Positions 27,263-36,111 are shown, counted from the first letter of the stretch. The stretch: 64,000 nt of DNA from an uncultured Acetobacterium sp. (GCF_963664135.1 NZ_OY760905.1:496001-560000), one strand, 5' to 3'. A program made the numbers and translations. The notes: generated from the sequence alone by a model not told the origin.

Positions 27263-27458
27263 TTCTTTTATGCTTCGTTCGTTTATAAATTAAAAGTTCT
27301 ATCTGATTTATTTTTCCAGACAGACTATCAACCGTCTCACTGTGTCTCGAGAAGATGGAATAAATGTCTTCGAACTTGTTCGTTCTAAAGAATATATCCT
27401 TGGCGATTTTGTATTCTGTGTAGACGGGAACACACCCAAGGTTATTTAAAATCGCCAA
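27258..27458 (-). CDS. Possible small protein after arr (doubtful)
   Basis: A 66-codon frame beginning with TTG five bases after the arr stop and ending in the terminator stem. It has no convincing ribosome site or recognisable motif. It may be chance; listed because it lies within the arr transcript. Confidence 0.25.
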   Translation of the reverse strand: MAILNNLGCVPVYTEYKIAKDIFFRTNKFEDIYSIFSRHSETVDSLSGKINQIELLIYKRTKHKRT

Positions 27459-27463
27459 TTATT

Positions 27464-27910
27464 TTAGTCATTTAACGAATTAATTCCTTGTTCTTTAAGT
27501 CGCTCTAATGCTTCTTTCGTTGCTTTAACTTGCTCTGTTGGGTGCCCCTGCCAAATCGAAACTTCTCCTACAACTCTAAATGGTTCAGTGGAACAATAAG
27601 ATTTAGTTGGATTACCTGAGAATTTTTTATCTGTTAAATCGGGGTCGTTTTCGATTTTTCCTGTCGGTTCTACTAAATAAATTCTTTCTCGTCCTTCACC
27701 AATAGCAAGTTCAGCACCCCAAATTGCAGCATCTAATGTCGCAGACAAGAAAATGCATTTCGCATTTTTTCTCTGCCCATAGTTTGAGTTGTAACCAACT
27801 TCAATTAGAGCTCCGACTTTTAAGTCTACCTTTGTTCCGTGAAAATAAGTTTGAGCAAATGGCGTTGCCCCTTGTCCGCTTAGATTCTGTTCACTATTTT
27901 TTCGTTCCAT
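27464..27910 (-). CDS. arr: NAD(+)-rifampin ADP-ribosyltransferase (Arr)
   Basis: 148 aa. Arr transfers ADP-ribose from NAD to rifamycins, inactivating them. Very characteristic sequence: TYFHGTKVDLKVG, NSNYGQRKNAKCIFLSAT, LDAAIWGAELAIGEGRERIY and EPFRVVGEVSIWQGHP. Full length for the family. Its ribosome site is AAGGA upstream of ATG 27910. No mobile element borders it, so it may be an intrinsic gene. Confidence 0.95.
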   Translation of the reverse strand: MERKNSEQNLSGQGATPFAQTYFHGTKVDLKVGALIEVGYNSNYGQRKNAKCIFLSATLDAAIWGAELAIGEGRERIYLVEPTGKIENDPDLTDKKFSGNPTKSYCSTEPFRVVGEVSIWQGHPTEQVKATKEALERLKEQGINSLND

Positions 27911-27989
27911 TGGTCATGTTCCTTTCCTTCACTGTTTGGATCGATTCCTACAAAGTGCGTGCATTTGTTTTTAATAGTAAAATTATAGC

Positions 27990-28025
27990 ACAAAAAAAGA
28001 AAAAGCCCAGTTATACTGGACTTTT
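27990..28025 (-). terminator. Terminator of the RlmD-type gene
   Basis: Minus strand AAAAGTCCAGT/ACTGGGCTTTT followed by TCTTTTTTT. Confidence 0.85.
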
Positions 28026-28038
28026 AATGCACCTACTT

Positions 28039-29400
28039 TTATATTCTTGACATCAATACGACCGTCTCAACATGTCCGGTTCCCGGGAATAAATCCACTG
28101 GCTGAACCGCCTTGATGGCATAACCGGCTTCGGTCATAAATTTGAGGTCTCTGGCTAATGTTGATGGGTTACAGGAGACATAAATAACCTGAGGTGTTTC
28201 CAGCTCAACGATCGCAGCTAATAAAGATTCTTCGCAACCCTTTCGCGGCGGATCGAGAATAATCAGATCCGGTTTGATGCTTTCTTCTTTGATGATCTTG
28301 AGCATTTCATCTTCTGCCCGACCCAAATGGAAGGTGGCATTTTCAATCTGATTGAGGCCGGCATTTTCCCGGGCATCCAAGATGGCATCGCCAACGCTTT
28401 CAATCCCAATGACTCGTTTGGCCTGGCTGGCCAGATAAAGACCAATGGTGCCAGTACCACAATAGAGATCAAACACCGTTTCGCTTCCCTTCAGGTCAGC
28501 AAAAGCTTTGATGGTATCATAAAGCTTGACGGTCTGTTTGGAATTGACCTGGAAAAAAGAATTTGGTGAAATCGAGAAACTGAGATCACCGATCTGTTCG
28601 ACCAGTCGCGCCGCGCCATGAACACAGAGACTTTTCTTACCCAGGATGACATTGCCTTTTTCCCGATTGATATTCACATAAATACTTTTTACATTGGGAA
28701 TCCCTGCCAGTATCCCTTCCACAATGGCCTGACGCTGACTTAAATCTTTGCCGTTAATGATCAGCGTAATCATGTTTTCGCCTTTGAGATTGGTTCGCTG
28801 AAGAACGCCCCGAACATAACCTTTATGGGTGCGTTCATCATAGATGCTTAAATTCAGTTCTTGAATTAGCGCATTGATGGTTCTGATGGCATCCGCTGCC
28901 GATTCCGGTTGGTTCAGACAATCCTGAATGTGGATCAGATTATGGGATTTTTTCGCATAGAAACCCATACCTTTGTTGTCAAGTTTAAACTGAGCCTTAT
29001 TACGATAGCGCTGGGGATCTTCCATCCCGATGATCGGAGCGACGTCGATTTCTTTGAGTCCCCCGATTCGCTGGAGGGCATCCTTGACCATCTTTGATTT
29101 TGCCCGCAACTGACCTTCATAGCTCATATGCAGGATTTGACAGCCACCACATTCTTCAAAATATGGACAGACTGGCGTGACCCGTTCTGGCGATGCTTTA
29201 CTGATTGACAGCAGTTTCCCCTGGGCATAGGTTTTTTTTACATTTTTGATTTCAACTTCCACCACATCCCCGGGAAGTCCGCCTTCAACAAAGACGATCA
29301 TGTTTTCGAGCCGTCCGACGCCTTCCCCACTATGGGTGATATCCATTAATTCCATTGTATACTTTTCGCCAACTTTAATCTGGTTGTTTGTTTCGTTCAT
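28039..29400 (-). CDS. rlmD: TRAM-domain 23S rRNA (uracil-5)-methyltransferase, RlmD/RlmCD type
   Basis: 453 aa. Uses SAM to methylate C5 of uracil in 23S rRNA (family also includes TrmA). It has a TRAM domain at the N-terminus (about 8-65), a Cys cluster CPYFEECGGCQ for a 4Fe-4S centre, the SAM motif VFDLYCGTGTIGLYLA, DPPRKGCEESL and catalytic-Cys region VIYVSCNPSTLARDL. ATG 29400 is chosen for AAGGAAG upstream; the frame extends further to 29466. Which uracil is modified cannot be told from sequence. Confidence 0.93.
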   Translation of the reverse strand: MNETNNQIKVGEKYTMELMDITHSGEGVGRLENMIVFVEGGLPGDVVEVEIKNVKKTYAQGKLLSISKASPERVTPVCPYFEECGGCQILHMSYEGQLRAKSKMVKDALQRIGGLKEIDVAPIIGMEDPQRYRNKAQFKLDNKGMGFYAKKSHNLIHIQDCLNQPESAADAIRTINALIQELNLSIYDERTHKGYVRGVLQRTNLKGENMITLIINGKDLSQRQAIVEGILAGIPNVKSIYVNINREKGNVILGKKSLCVHGAARLVEQIGDLSFSISPNSFFQVNSKQTVKLYDTIKAFADLKGSETVFDLYCGTGTIGLYLASQAKRVIGIESVGDAILDARENAGLNQIENATFHLGRAEDEMLKIIKEESIKPDLIILDPPRKGCEESLLAAIVELETPQVIYVSCNPSTLARDLKFMTEAGYAIKAVQPVDLFPGTGHVETVVLMSRI

Positions 29401-29470
29401 TCTTACTTCCTTAATTTTCTTATTTTTGTGATCTTTTTTTATTAATTGATAACCTAGTACCGACAATTGT

Positions 29471-29845
29471 TTACTGACTCAAATAGGCCTTCATTTTTTC
29501 GAAGGTTTCTTCTGAAATAATATGCTCAATACCACAGGCATCATTCTCTGCATTGGTTAGCGACACATCCAGTGCCTTTACCAGAAATTCGGTAATCAGC
29601 CGGTGCTTTTCATAGACCTTTACAGCTCGGCTCTTCCCTGCTTCAGTGAGATAAATCTGCCCGTAACGTTCATGTTCGACGTAACCCAATTCCTTGAGTT
29701 TGCGGACGGCATCATTGGCACTGGCCTTGCTGACCTTCAGTTCCAATGCGACGTCGGTAATCCGCACGCCTTTACCATGTTTTTGGCTCTCCAGATAAAT
29801 GGTTTCGATATAATCCTCAATGGATTCGGTTAGTTTTTTTTCCAT
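29471..29845 (-). CDS. DtxR/MntR-family metal-dependent regulator
   Basis: 124 aa: winged helix (VRITDVALELKVSKASANDAVRKL) and metal/dimerisation domain (HRLITEFLVKAL, DACGIEHIIS). No SH3-like third domain, as in MntR. The ligand set looks mixed: ESIEDYIE resembles MntR Asp8, while CGIEH matches the Cys-x2-Glu-His of DtxR. Mn(II) or Fe(II) could be the corepressor. Its 5' end overlaps the 3' end of the ygiQ gene by 29 bases, so it is translated from the same message. Confidence 0.88.
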   Translation of the reverse strand: MEKKLTESIEDYIETIYLESQKHGKGVRITDVALELKVSKASANDAVRKLKELGYVEHERYGQIYLTEAGKSRAVKVYEKHRLITEFLVKALDVSLTNAENDACGIEHIISEETFEKMKAYLSQ

Positions 29846-31814
29846 TTTTACCTCTGCTTTTATCTTTTTGATTTATTTTTGACTGCTTCGCCTGAGCTGG
29901 CTTGGCTGATCTTGTTTTATTGGTTTTACTTGTTTTATTTGATTGGGTTGTCGGACGATCCGCACTTTTAACCTTTTCCGGAATCAGTGCTTTTTTCCCG
30001 GTTCCGATTAAATCTTCACGATAAGCTTTCGTTAGTGCTTCATGAACCAGTAAATAGTTTTCCCGCTTATTATACTGAACAAGGGCGCGCTGCATGTTTT
30101 TTTCCCGTCCTTTTGGCACATAAACCGCTTCCATAGTCAGGGGATTAACCCCGGTATGGTACATGGCCGTGGCCACAGATCCCGGGGTAGGATAGAAATC
30201 CTGAACCTGTTCCGGAAAAAAGCCCATATCCCGAATGTATTCCGCTAGCTTGACCGCATCCTGAAGACTGCAGCCGGGATGACCGGTGATGAAATAAGGC
30301 AAGACAAACTGGTTTTTGCCCAGCTGTTCATCAATTTGTTTGAACTGACTGGCAAAGTTCTCATAAACCTTAAAGGCCGGTTTGCCCATATGACGGAGCA
30401 CCTCTTCGGATATATGTTCTGGGGCGACCCGAAGCTGTCCGCTGATATGATGTTCCACCAATTCCCGAAAAAAAGTCTTATCCTTATCCAGTGCCATATA
30501 ATCATAACGGATTCCTGACCGGACAAAGACTTTCTTGATTCCCGGCAGTTTTCGTACCGCCCGCAGAGTCTCAAGATAAGGCTTATGACTGGGGTCAATG
30601 TTTTTGCAAGGTTCCGGTGCCAAACACTCCCGATTTGTGCAATAGCCCCGGGTTTCCTGTTTTTGACAGGCCAGATGGGAAAAATTGGCGGTAGGTCCGC
30701 CAATGTCATGAATATAACCTTTAAAATTTGGATCTTTTGCCATCCGTCTGGCTTCCCGGACAATCGAATCGAGGCTACGCATCTGCACGTATTTCCCCTG
30801 ATGAATGGCCAGCGCACAAAAGGTGCAATTGCCATAGCACCCCCGATTGGCTGTGATACTGAACTTCACTTCCTCCAAACCCGGCACGCCCCCCACCTCA
30901 TCATAGGCGGGATGCCAGCGGTAAGTAAAGGGCAGATCATAAAGAGCGTCAAATTCGGCCTGGCTCAGCGGCATTTGAGGCGGATTCTGACATAGGTAAC
31001 GGTTACCAGACTGTTGCAGATACGTCTTGGGATCATGAGCATTGTTACTCTGGTAAATAAGGGCAGTGGCTTTGGCATAAGCCATTGGGTCGACCATCAC
31101 TGCTTCAGTCGATGGCAACATGACGGCATCTGCCATTTCCGGTTCCCGACTGATCACGGCAGTCCCTTTGATATGGGTCAGCTGGTCGACAGGGATCCCG
31201 GCATTCAGCGCTTCGGCAATCTCAATCATGGCCAGTTCGCCCATGCCATAAACCAGCAGATCAGCTCTGGAATCAAACAAAATGGGTCGTCTGACCTTTT
31301 CCTGCCAGTAATCATAATGAGCAAAACGCCGCAGGCTGGCTTCAATGCCACCAATAATCAGCGGAACATCTCCAAAGAGCTCTCTTATTTTTCCACAATA
31401 AACAATGGTGGCCCGATCCGGTCGCAGACCAGCTTGTCCTCCCGGCGCATAGACATCCTCACGACGGCGTTTTTTGTTCACCGTAAAATGGTTGACCATC
31501 GAATCAAGGTTGCCGGCAGTAACCAGGAAGCCCAGCCGGGGAGCGCCCAGCTTGTTAAAATCATCGTTTCCCTGCCAGTCAGGTTGGGCGATGATGCCCA
31601 CCGAAAAACCTCGGGATTGGAGCACCCGACCGATGATGGCCGCACCAAAAGACGGGTGATCCACATAGGCATCACCAGTTACGAGAATAAAATCACATTG
31701 GGCGCTCCCTTGGTTTCTCATCTCATTTTTTGACGTAGGTAGAAAACCCTTAGTTTCTTTATGGGTTTTTTCGATTCGGGATTGTTGCCCAGAATCGTTG
31801 ATTGATTTCTTCAT
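29817..31814 (-). CDS. YgiQ-family radical SAM protein
   Basis: 665 aa. An N-terminal domain (DFILVTGDAYVDHPSFG, typical of YgiQ) is followed by the radical SAM core with the RGCYGNCTFCAL CxxxCxxC cluster motif and further family segments (VAPEHISEEVLRHMGKP, FFPEQVQDFYPTPGS). The C-terminal 60 residues are Lys/Ser/Thr-rich and disordered. The substrate of the family is unknown. AAAGGG precedes ATG 31814. Confidence 0.93.
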   Translation of the reverse strand: MKKSINDSGQQSRIEKTHKETKGFLPTSKNEMRNQGSAQCDFILVTGDAYVDHPSFGAAIIGRVLQSRGFSVGIIAQPDWQGNDDFNKLGAPRLGFLVTAGNLDSMVNHFTVNKKRRREDVYAPGGQAGLRPDRATIVYCGKIRELFGDVPLIIGGIEASLRRFAHYDYWQEKVRRPILFDSRADLLVYGMGELAMIEIAEALNAGIPVDQLTHIKGTAVISREPEMADAVMLPSTEAVMVDPMAYAKATALIYQSNNAHDPKTYLQQSGNRYLCQNPPQMPLSQAEFDALYDLPFTYRWHPAYDEVGGVPGLEEVKFSITANRGCYGNCTFCALAIHQGKYVQMRSLDSIVREARRMAKDPNFKGYIHDIGGPTANFSHLACQKQETRGYCTNRECLAPEPCKNIDPSHKPYLETLRAVRKLPGIKKVFVRSGIRYDYMALDKDKTFFRELVEHHISGQLRVAPEHISEEVLRHMGKPAFKVYENFASQFKQIDEQLGKNQFVLPYFITGHPGCSLQDAVKLAEYIRDMGFFPEQVQDFYPTPGSVATAMYHTGVNPLTMEAVYVPKGREKNMQRALVQYNKRENYLLVHEALTKAYREDLIGTGKKALIPEKVKSADRPTTQSNKTSKTNKTRSAKPAQAKQSKINQKDKSRGKNGKKTNRIH

Positions 31815-31847
31815 TCATACCCTTTCTTAATAATTTTTCACATTAAT

Positions 31848-32621
31848 TTATAACAAACCTCTAAAAAGATTTAAATACATAGGAAAGTTAATCAGGATCA
31901 CACTAAAAACAACCATAAAAAAGGTTTGATTGAGTTCGATGGTCATTCCGATGGTATCACCCGTCATACCGCCAATTTTGTATTGGAGATTTTTCATTAA
32001 CAACAGCGCTGGTAATAGACAGATGACGACTGTCAGTAGTCCCGGTAGGCCCAGTATCAGGGTTGAAAAGACCATTAATAAGATCAGATAAATAATAAAA
32101 TGATGGAGCTTTGTCATTTCCACAAACCGCTTTCCTAAGCCGCCACCACCGGGGGCATAGGTGGAAAAGCAGGTTGACATGATGGCTGCAACCCGTCCGA
32201 AAACGGGAATAATTAGAATGGCTGAACTATATTCCGGCAAGATAATGGTATAGGTCATCCAATTGGTTAAAATAATCAAGATCAAACCGATCGCTCCAAA
32301 GGCTCCCAAGCGACTATCTTTCATAATTTCCATCATCTTTTCCCGATCTCGGGCTGAGAACAGGGCATCAGTGGTATCCGCAAAGCCATCCAAATGAAGT
32401 CCCCCGGTTAGCCAGATATAGGCGATTACCATCAACAGCGCCTGAAGCTGAATAAAATGGATAAACGACAATAAAATAGAAACGCCGAATAAAATCAAAC
32501 CGATAAAAACCCCAACAACAGGAATTAAAATCATGGAGTCATAAAATTCTTCGGTACTGACATCCTTAAGTTTAATCGGTATCCGGGTAAAAAATGAAAT
32601 TGCTATTAGAATTTTTCGCAT
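31848..32621 (-). CDS. cobS: Adenosylcobinamide-GDP ribazoletransferase CobS
   Basis: 257-aa integral membrane enzyme that joins alpha-ribazole to adenosylcobinamide-GDP in the last steps of cobalamin synthesis. SFFTRIPIK opens the protein. GGLHLDGFADTTDALFSARDREKMMEIMKDSRLGAFG is the diagnostic region (about 82-118), and five to seven hydrophobic helices follow. GGAGAG lies before ATG 32621. No other cob gene adjoins. Corrinoid supply fits the methyltransferases at 61-64 kb. Confidence 0.95.
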   Translation of the reverse strand: MRKILIAISFFTRIPIKLKDVSTEEFYDSMILIPVVGVFIGLILFGVSILLSFIHFIQLQALLMVIAYIWLTGGLHLDGFADTTDALFSARDREKMMEIMKDSRLGAFGAIGLILIILTNWMTYTIILPEYSSAILIIPVFGRVAAIMSTCFSTYAPGGGGLGKRFVEMTKLHHFIIYLILLMVFSTLILGLPGLLTVVICLLPALLLMKNLQYKIGGMTGDTIGMTIELNQTFFMVVFSVILINFPMYLNLFRGLL

Positions 32622-32671
32622 GTTGCTCTCCAAAATTATAGATTATACAGATCTGGGTCGGTTGAACCCAG

Positions 32672-32704
32672 AAAAAAGAAAAGCATGAATTTGCATTCAT
32701 ACTT
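32672..32704 (-). terminator. Terminator after the HPr gene
   Basis: Minus strand AGTATGAAT/ATTCATGCT followed by TTTCTTTTTT. Confidence 0.8.
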
Positions 32705-32755
32705 TATGCGTCCATTATTTCTGAATTTTAGTTTTAATGAATATCAATAACGCAA

Positions 32756-33031
32756 TTAAACTTCATCCACAAAATCAAAACGATCTTCGATCAGTTGTTT
32801 CAATTGCTCAACTGCTTTTTTTTCGTCGTCGCCACTTGCTTCGATTTGTATTTCGTCGCCTCTTTGCACGGCCAAAATCATCACACCCATAATGCTTTTG
32901 GCATTAACCCGAGTTGCGTCTTTTTTGATATAGATTTCGCTTTTAAAATCATTGGCTCTTTGAACAAAAAGAGAGGCTGGTTTTGCATGGAGTCCCGCCT
33001 TGTTATTAACGATTACTTTATCAACTATCAC
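32756..33031 (-). CDS. HPr-family phosphocarrier protein
   Basis: 91 aa. His15 is in GLHAKPASLF (Lys17 in place of the commoner Arg) and Ser46 is in NAKSIMGVM, so both the PTS phosphorylation site and the HPr-kinase site are kept. In Firmicutes HPr carries phosphate in sugar uptake and acts with CcpA in catabolite control. It starts with GTG, preceded by GGGGTGG. No enzyme I or PTS permease is next to it. Confidence 0.92.
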   Translation of the reverse strand: MIVDKVIVNNKAGLHAKPASLFVQRANDFKSEIYIKKDATRVNAKSIMGVMILAVQRGDEIQIEASGDDEKKAVEQLKQLIEDRFDFVDEV

Positions 33032-33071
33032 AATAATCCACCCCTTTACTATAAAATTCCCCTATGATACT

Positions 33072-33100
33072 ATTATAACCTCAGCACGCTATTTTAGCAA
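33072..33100 (-). promoter_or_regulatory. Promoter of the HPr gene
   Basis: Minus strand TTGCTA, 17-base spacer, TATAAT, 40 bases before the GTG start. Confidence 0.7.
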
Positions 33101-33127
33101 GCAAACGACTTTTATTTCTTTTTTTTG

Positions 33128-33156
33128 TTGTAAAATCTTTTTTTAAGTTTTATAAT
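33128..33156 (+). promoter_or_regulatory. Promoter of the DUF1858 gene
   Basis: TTGTAA, 17-base spacer, TATAAT on the plus strand, 45 bases before ATG 33202; divergent from the HPr promoter. Confidence 0.7.
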
Positions 33157-33201
33157 GTATCATAAGTAAAATGAGATTAACACTTTGCGGAGGTGAAAAA
33201 A

Positions 33202-33414
33202 ATGAAGGTTACAAAAGATATGGGCATCTTAGATGCTGTTAATGCATATCCGGATTCTGTCAATGTATTTCAAGCTTACGGCATGCATTGCTTTGGTTGT
33301 ATGGCGGCACGCTTTGAAAGTATTGAAGAAGGTGCGCTGGCCCATGGTATTGACGTGGATGCATTAATTAAATCAATCAATGACGCGATTGACGCTATTG
33401 ATTTAACGAAATAA
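33202..33414 (+). CDS. DUF1858-type small protein with CxxC motif
   Basis: 70 aa. The sequence VTKDMGILDAVNAYPDSV followed by YGMHCFGCMAARFESIEEGALAHGID is typical of the DUF1858 / hybrid-cluster-associated disulfide domain. HCFGC may bind metal or act as a redox pair. ATG 33202 follows GGAGG by eight bases. It is monocistronic, with promoter and terminator. Role unknown. Confidence 0.88.
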   Translation: MKVTKDMGILDAVNAYPDSVNVFQAYGMHCFGCMAARFESIEEGALAHGIDVDALIKSINDAIDAIDLTK

Positions 33415-33429
33415 TTAAATCAGCAATTT

Positions 33430-33467
33430 GCAACGTATTTATTTTTATGGATACGTTGCTTTTTTTA
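33430..33467 (+). terminator. Terminator of the DUF1858 gene
   Basis: GCAACGTAT pairs with ATACGTTGC and is followed by TTTTTTT. Confidence 0.9.
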
Positions 33468-33501
33468 TTTTAAATTTTTTTATATTTTTATAAATACCCC
33501 C

Positions 33502-33530
33502 TTGAAATCACCGGGTATAATTGTTACAAT
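33502..33530 (+). promoter_or_regulatory. Promoter of the lysine operon
   Basis: TTGAAA, 17-base spacer, TACAAT. It lies just upstream of the lysine riboswitch, so transcription starts near 33537. Confidence 0.65.
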
Positions 33531-33554
33531 GGTCAGAATCGAATAGATACATAC

Positions 33555-33715
33555 GATAGAGGTGCGGACTTTAAGATTAACGGCGGTGACCATGGCTAAT
33601 GGGATGATGCGTTGTGAAAGGAAAGCTCGCCGAAGGACAATGATTTGCCATCCTTTTCCTGGGCTTACTGTTAAGAGCAGTGAGACTGTCATCATTTTTA
33701 TGATGGAGTGCTATC
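33555..33715 (+). promoter_or_regulatory. Lysine riboswitch (L-box) aptamer
   Basis: Conserved L-box elements occur in order: GATAGAGGTGCGG at the 5' end, CGCCGAAGG at 33628, then CAGTGAGACTGTCATC and ATGATGGAGTGCTATC at the 3' end. P1 is GATAG (33555-33559) with CTATC (33711-33715). With lysine bound it should favour the downstream terminator and shut off asd-dapA-dapB-lysC. Confidence 0.94.
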
Positions 33716-33759
33716 TAAAACCCAATGGATTCTCTTTTTTGAGTGTTTCTTTGATTTTT

Positions 33760-33787
33760 AGCCGGTACTCGTTACTGGCTTTTTTTT
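33760..33787 (+). terminator. Riboswitch-controlled attenuator
   Basis: AGCCGGTA and TTACTGGCT pair around CTCG and are followed by eight T, 45 bases after the L-box aptamer. This is the expected expression platform. Confidence 0.85.
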
Positions 33788-33833
33788 AATTTTAAATGGA
33801 AAATTGCGAGAATATATACACCGAATAATAATT

Positions 33834-33941
33834 GCTTTGGGAACAGTTTCGCACGAAACAATTGTTACACTGTGAGGCGTACAGGCTATCGCCAGTTCGC
33901 CTACACGTTACACAATTGTTTGTGGAAACTGAACCTAAAGC
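33834..33941 (+). repeat. Dispersed palindromic element, copy A
   Basis: 108 bases. Outer stem GCTTT/AAAGC, then CAGTTTC/GAAACTG, then CACGAAACAATTGT/ACAATTGTTTGTG. Conserved centre TTACACTGT...GGCGTACAGGC-TATC-GCCAGTTCGCC-TACACGTTA. It lies between the riboswitch terminator and asd. Confidence 0.85.
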
Positions 33942-33988
33942 ATACGGTACTTCCGCAATTAACTATAATTTCAATTTTTGGAGGACTT

Positions 33989-34987
33989 ATGAAATCTTAT
34001 AATGTTGCAGTAGTTGGTGCCACTGGCATGGTTGGACAAAAAATGCTACAGGTACTGGCTGAACTAAAATTCCCGGTTAAAAATCTTTACCCGATGGCAT
34101 CTAAACGTTCAGCTGGTAAAGAAATTATTTTTAATGAAAAAACCTATGTGGTTCAGGAGCTTTGTGACGAAGCTTTTGATCAGGATATTGATATCGCATT
34201 ATTCTCTGCCGGCGGCGACACCAGTGAACGATTTTCGCCGATAGCTGCTGCCAAAGGCGTCATCGTCATTGACAACAGCAGTGCTTTCCGGATGGATCCA
34301 GCGGTTCCGTTAGTTGTTCCTGAAGTAAACCCGGAAGATCTGGACTGGCATAAAAATATCATTGCCAATCCTAACTGCTCCACCATCCAGGCCGTGGTTG
34401 CTTTAAAACCGCTCTATGATGCCTTCGGTATCGACCGAATTGTTTATTCCACTTATCAGGCCGTTTCCGGTTCCGGAGTGAAGGGCTATGCCGACCTGGA
34501 AAATGGGATCAAAGGCGAAGAAAATGCGTTCTACCCGCATCCGATTGCCTATAATGTCCTGCCCCACATCGATTCATTTTTAGAGAATGGTTACACTAAA
34601 GAAGAAATGAAGATGATCAACGAAACCCAGAAAATCCTGCACGACGACAGCCTACGGATCACTGCCACCACTGTTCGGGTACCAGTTTTTTATAGCCACA
34701 GCGAAAGTGTCAACGTGGAACTGAAAAAGCCGTTTGAGTTAGACGCCATCCGTAATCTATATGCCAACTCTCCGGGGATTATTCTGCAGGATGATCCGGC
34801 TAACAATGTCTACCCACTGGCTCGAGTGGCGGAAAACACCGATGAGGTTTATGTCGGCCGTCTGCGCCGGGATTTCAGTGTTGACAATGGCCTGAACCTC
34901 TGGGTTGTTGCCGATAACATCCGCAAAGGTGCCGCCTTAAACGCCGTCCAAATTGCCTTCGAACTGATTAATCGGAATCTGATCTAA
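33989..34987 (+). CDS. asd: Aspartate-semialdehyde dehydrogenase
   Basis: 332 aa. Makes L-aspartate 4-semialdehyde from aspartyl phosphate with NADPH, a shared step toward lysine, methionine and threonine. VVGATGMVGQ is the NADP site, NPNCSTIQ has the catalytic Cys, and GSGVKGYADLE and the conserved C-terminal VGRLRRD follow. ATG 33989 has GGAGG four bases upstream; the frame reads back through palindrome copy A but lacks a start signal there. First gene of the riboswitch-controlled operon. Confidence 0.95.
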   Translation: MKSYNVAVVGATGMVGQKMLQVLAELKFPVKNLYPMASKRSAGKEIIFNEKTYVVQELCDEAFDQDIDIALFSAGGDTSERFSPIAAAKGVIVIDNSSAFRMDPAVPLVVPEVNPEDLDWHKNIIANPNCSTIQAVVALKPLYDAFGIDRIVYSTYQAVSGSGVKGYADLENGIKGEENAFYPHPIAYNVLPHIDSFLENGYTKEEMKMINETQKILHDDSLRITATTVRVPVFYSHSESVNVELKKPFELDAIRNLYANSPGIILQDDPANNVYPLARVAENTDEVYVGRLRRDFSVDNGLNLWVVADNIRKGAALNAVQIAFELINRNLI

Positions 34988-35010
34988 GTCTGCCGATTAT
35001 TAGTGCCGTT

Positions 35011-35119
35011 AGCTTTGCTACCGGTATATAGCAAACAGTTTCTACACTGTACGGCGGACAGGCTACCGCCATTTCGCCTACACGTTATGAAACTGTTTCT
35101 GAATACCGGCTACCAAAGC
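35011..35119 (+). repeat. Dispersed palindromic element, copy B
   Basis: 109 bases between asd and dapA. GCTTTG/CAAAGC, CCGGTAT/ATACCGG and CAAACAGTTTC/GAAACTGTTTC-TG stems enclose CTACACTGTACGGCGGACAG, CTACCGCC and TTCGCCTACACGTTA. The second stem differs from copies A and D, yet pairs. Confidence 0.85.
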
Positions 35120-35223
35120 AATTAAGGTTATCCTCTTAACCAAACAATAAAAGAGTCCTAATCCAGTATCGTCAATTGTTCGGTACTGGATCTCACACAA
35201 AACCACAATCAAAGGAGATTGAA

Positions 35224-36102
35224 ATGAGTATTTTTATAGGAAGCTGTGTCGCACTGGTTACCCCATTTAAAGATGGAAAAGTTGATTTTGAACGCTTTCA
35301 CAAACTGATTGACTGGCAGATTGAAAAGAAAACCGACGCCATTCTGATTGCCGGCACCACCGGTGAAACCTCAACCCTGACCGACGATGAGCATCTGGAA
35401 CTGCTCCGGGATGCCGGCAAATACATTAACGGCCGGGTACCCTTTGTGGCCGGAACCGGCAGTAACGATACTGCTTATTCGATCATGCTTTCCATAGAAG
35501 CCGAAAAAGCTGGTGCCGATGCCGCATTGATCATTAACCCCTATTACAACAAATCCACCCAGCGAGGCATCATTGCCCATATCTCAGCCATTGCCAATGC
35601 TATCACGATTCCGGTGATTATTTATAATGTGCCCAGCCGAACTGGTATGAACATTTCTGTTTCCACGATTAAAGAGTTGAGTAAGATCCCCAATGTGGCC
35701 GCCGTTAAAGAAGCCAGTGGCGATATCAGCCAGGTTACCGAAATTGCTCGGATTTGCGGTAATGACATTGATATTTACAGTGGTAATGACGACCATGTCC
35801 TGCCAATTATGGCCGTAGGCGGCAAAGGCGTGATCTCGGTATCCGCCAACATCATTCCTGAAGAGATGCACGATCTGGTCACCAGCTTTATGGCTGGGGA
35901 TCTGAAAAAGGCCCAGGAACTGCAATTTAAAACCAACCTGGTTAATCTGGCGATGTTCTATGAAACCAACCCGATTCCCGTTAAAACAGCGATGGGACTA
36001 ATGGGTCTGGACTCAGGCGAAATGCGTCTGCCGCTGATCGAAATGGAAGATGTCAATAAAGAAAAGCTGATTGCCGACCTGAAAACCTATGGCTTATTAT
36101 AG
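35224..36102 (+). CDS. dapA: 4-hydroxy-tetrahydrodipicolinate synthase
   Basis: 292 aa. Condenses pyruvate with aspartate semialdehyde in lysine/DAP synthesis. VALVTPFKDGKVDF opens the TIM barrel, GTTGETSTLT is the substrate loop, IIYNVPSRTG carries the catalytic Tyr and AAVKEASGDI the Schiff-base Lys. ATG 35224 follows AAAGGAGA. Nine bases precede dapB. Confidence 0.96.
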   Translation: MSIFIGSCVALVTPFKDGKVDFERFHKLIDWQIEKKTDAILIAGTTGETSTLTDDEHLELLRDAGKYINGRVPFVAGTGSNDTAYSIMLSIEAEKAGADAALIINPYYNKSTQRGIIAHISAIANAITIPVIIYNVPSRTGMNISVSTIKELSKIPNVAAVKEASGDISQVTEIARICGNDIDIYSGNDDHVLPIMAVGGKGVISVSANIIPEEMHDLVTSFMAGDLKKAQELQFKTNLVNLAMFYETNPIPVKTAMGLMGLDSGEMRLPLIEMEDVNKEKLIADLKTYGLL

Positions 36103-36111
36103 GAGGAAATC

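Noticed and set aside
31014..31733. 239-codon open frame on the plus strand
   Set aside because: Antisense to the clear ygiQ gene, no ribosome site or family match; a shadow frame.
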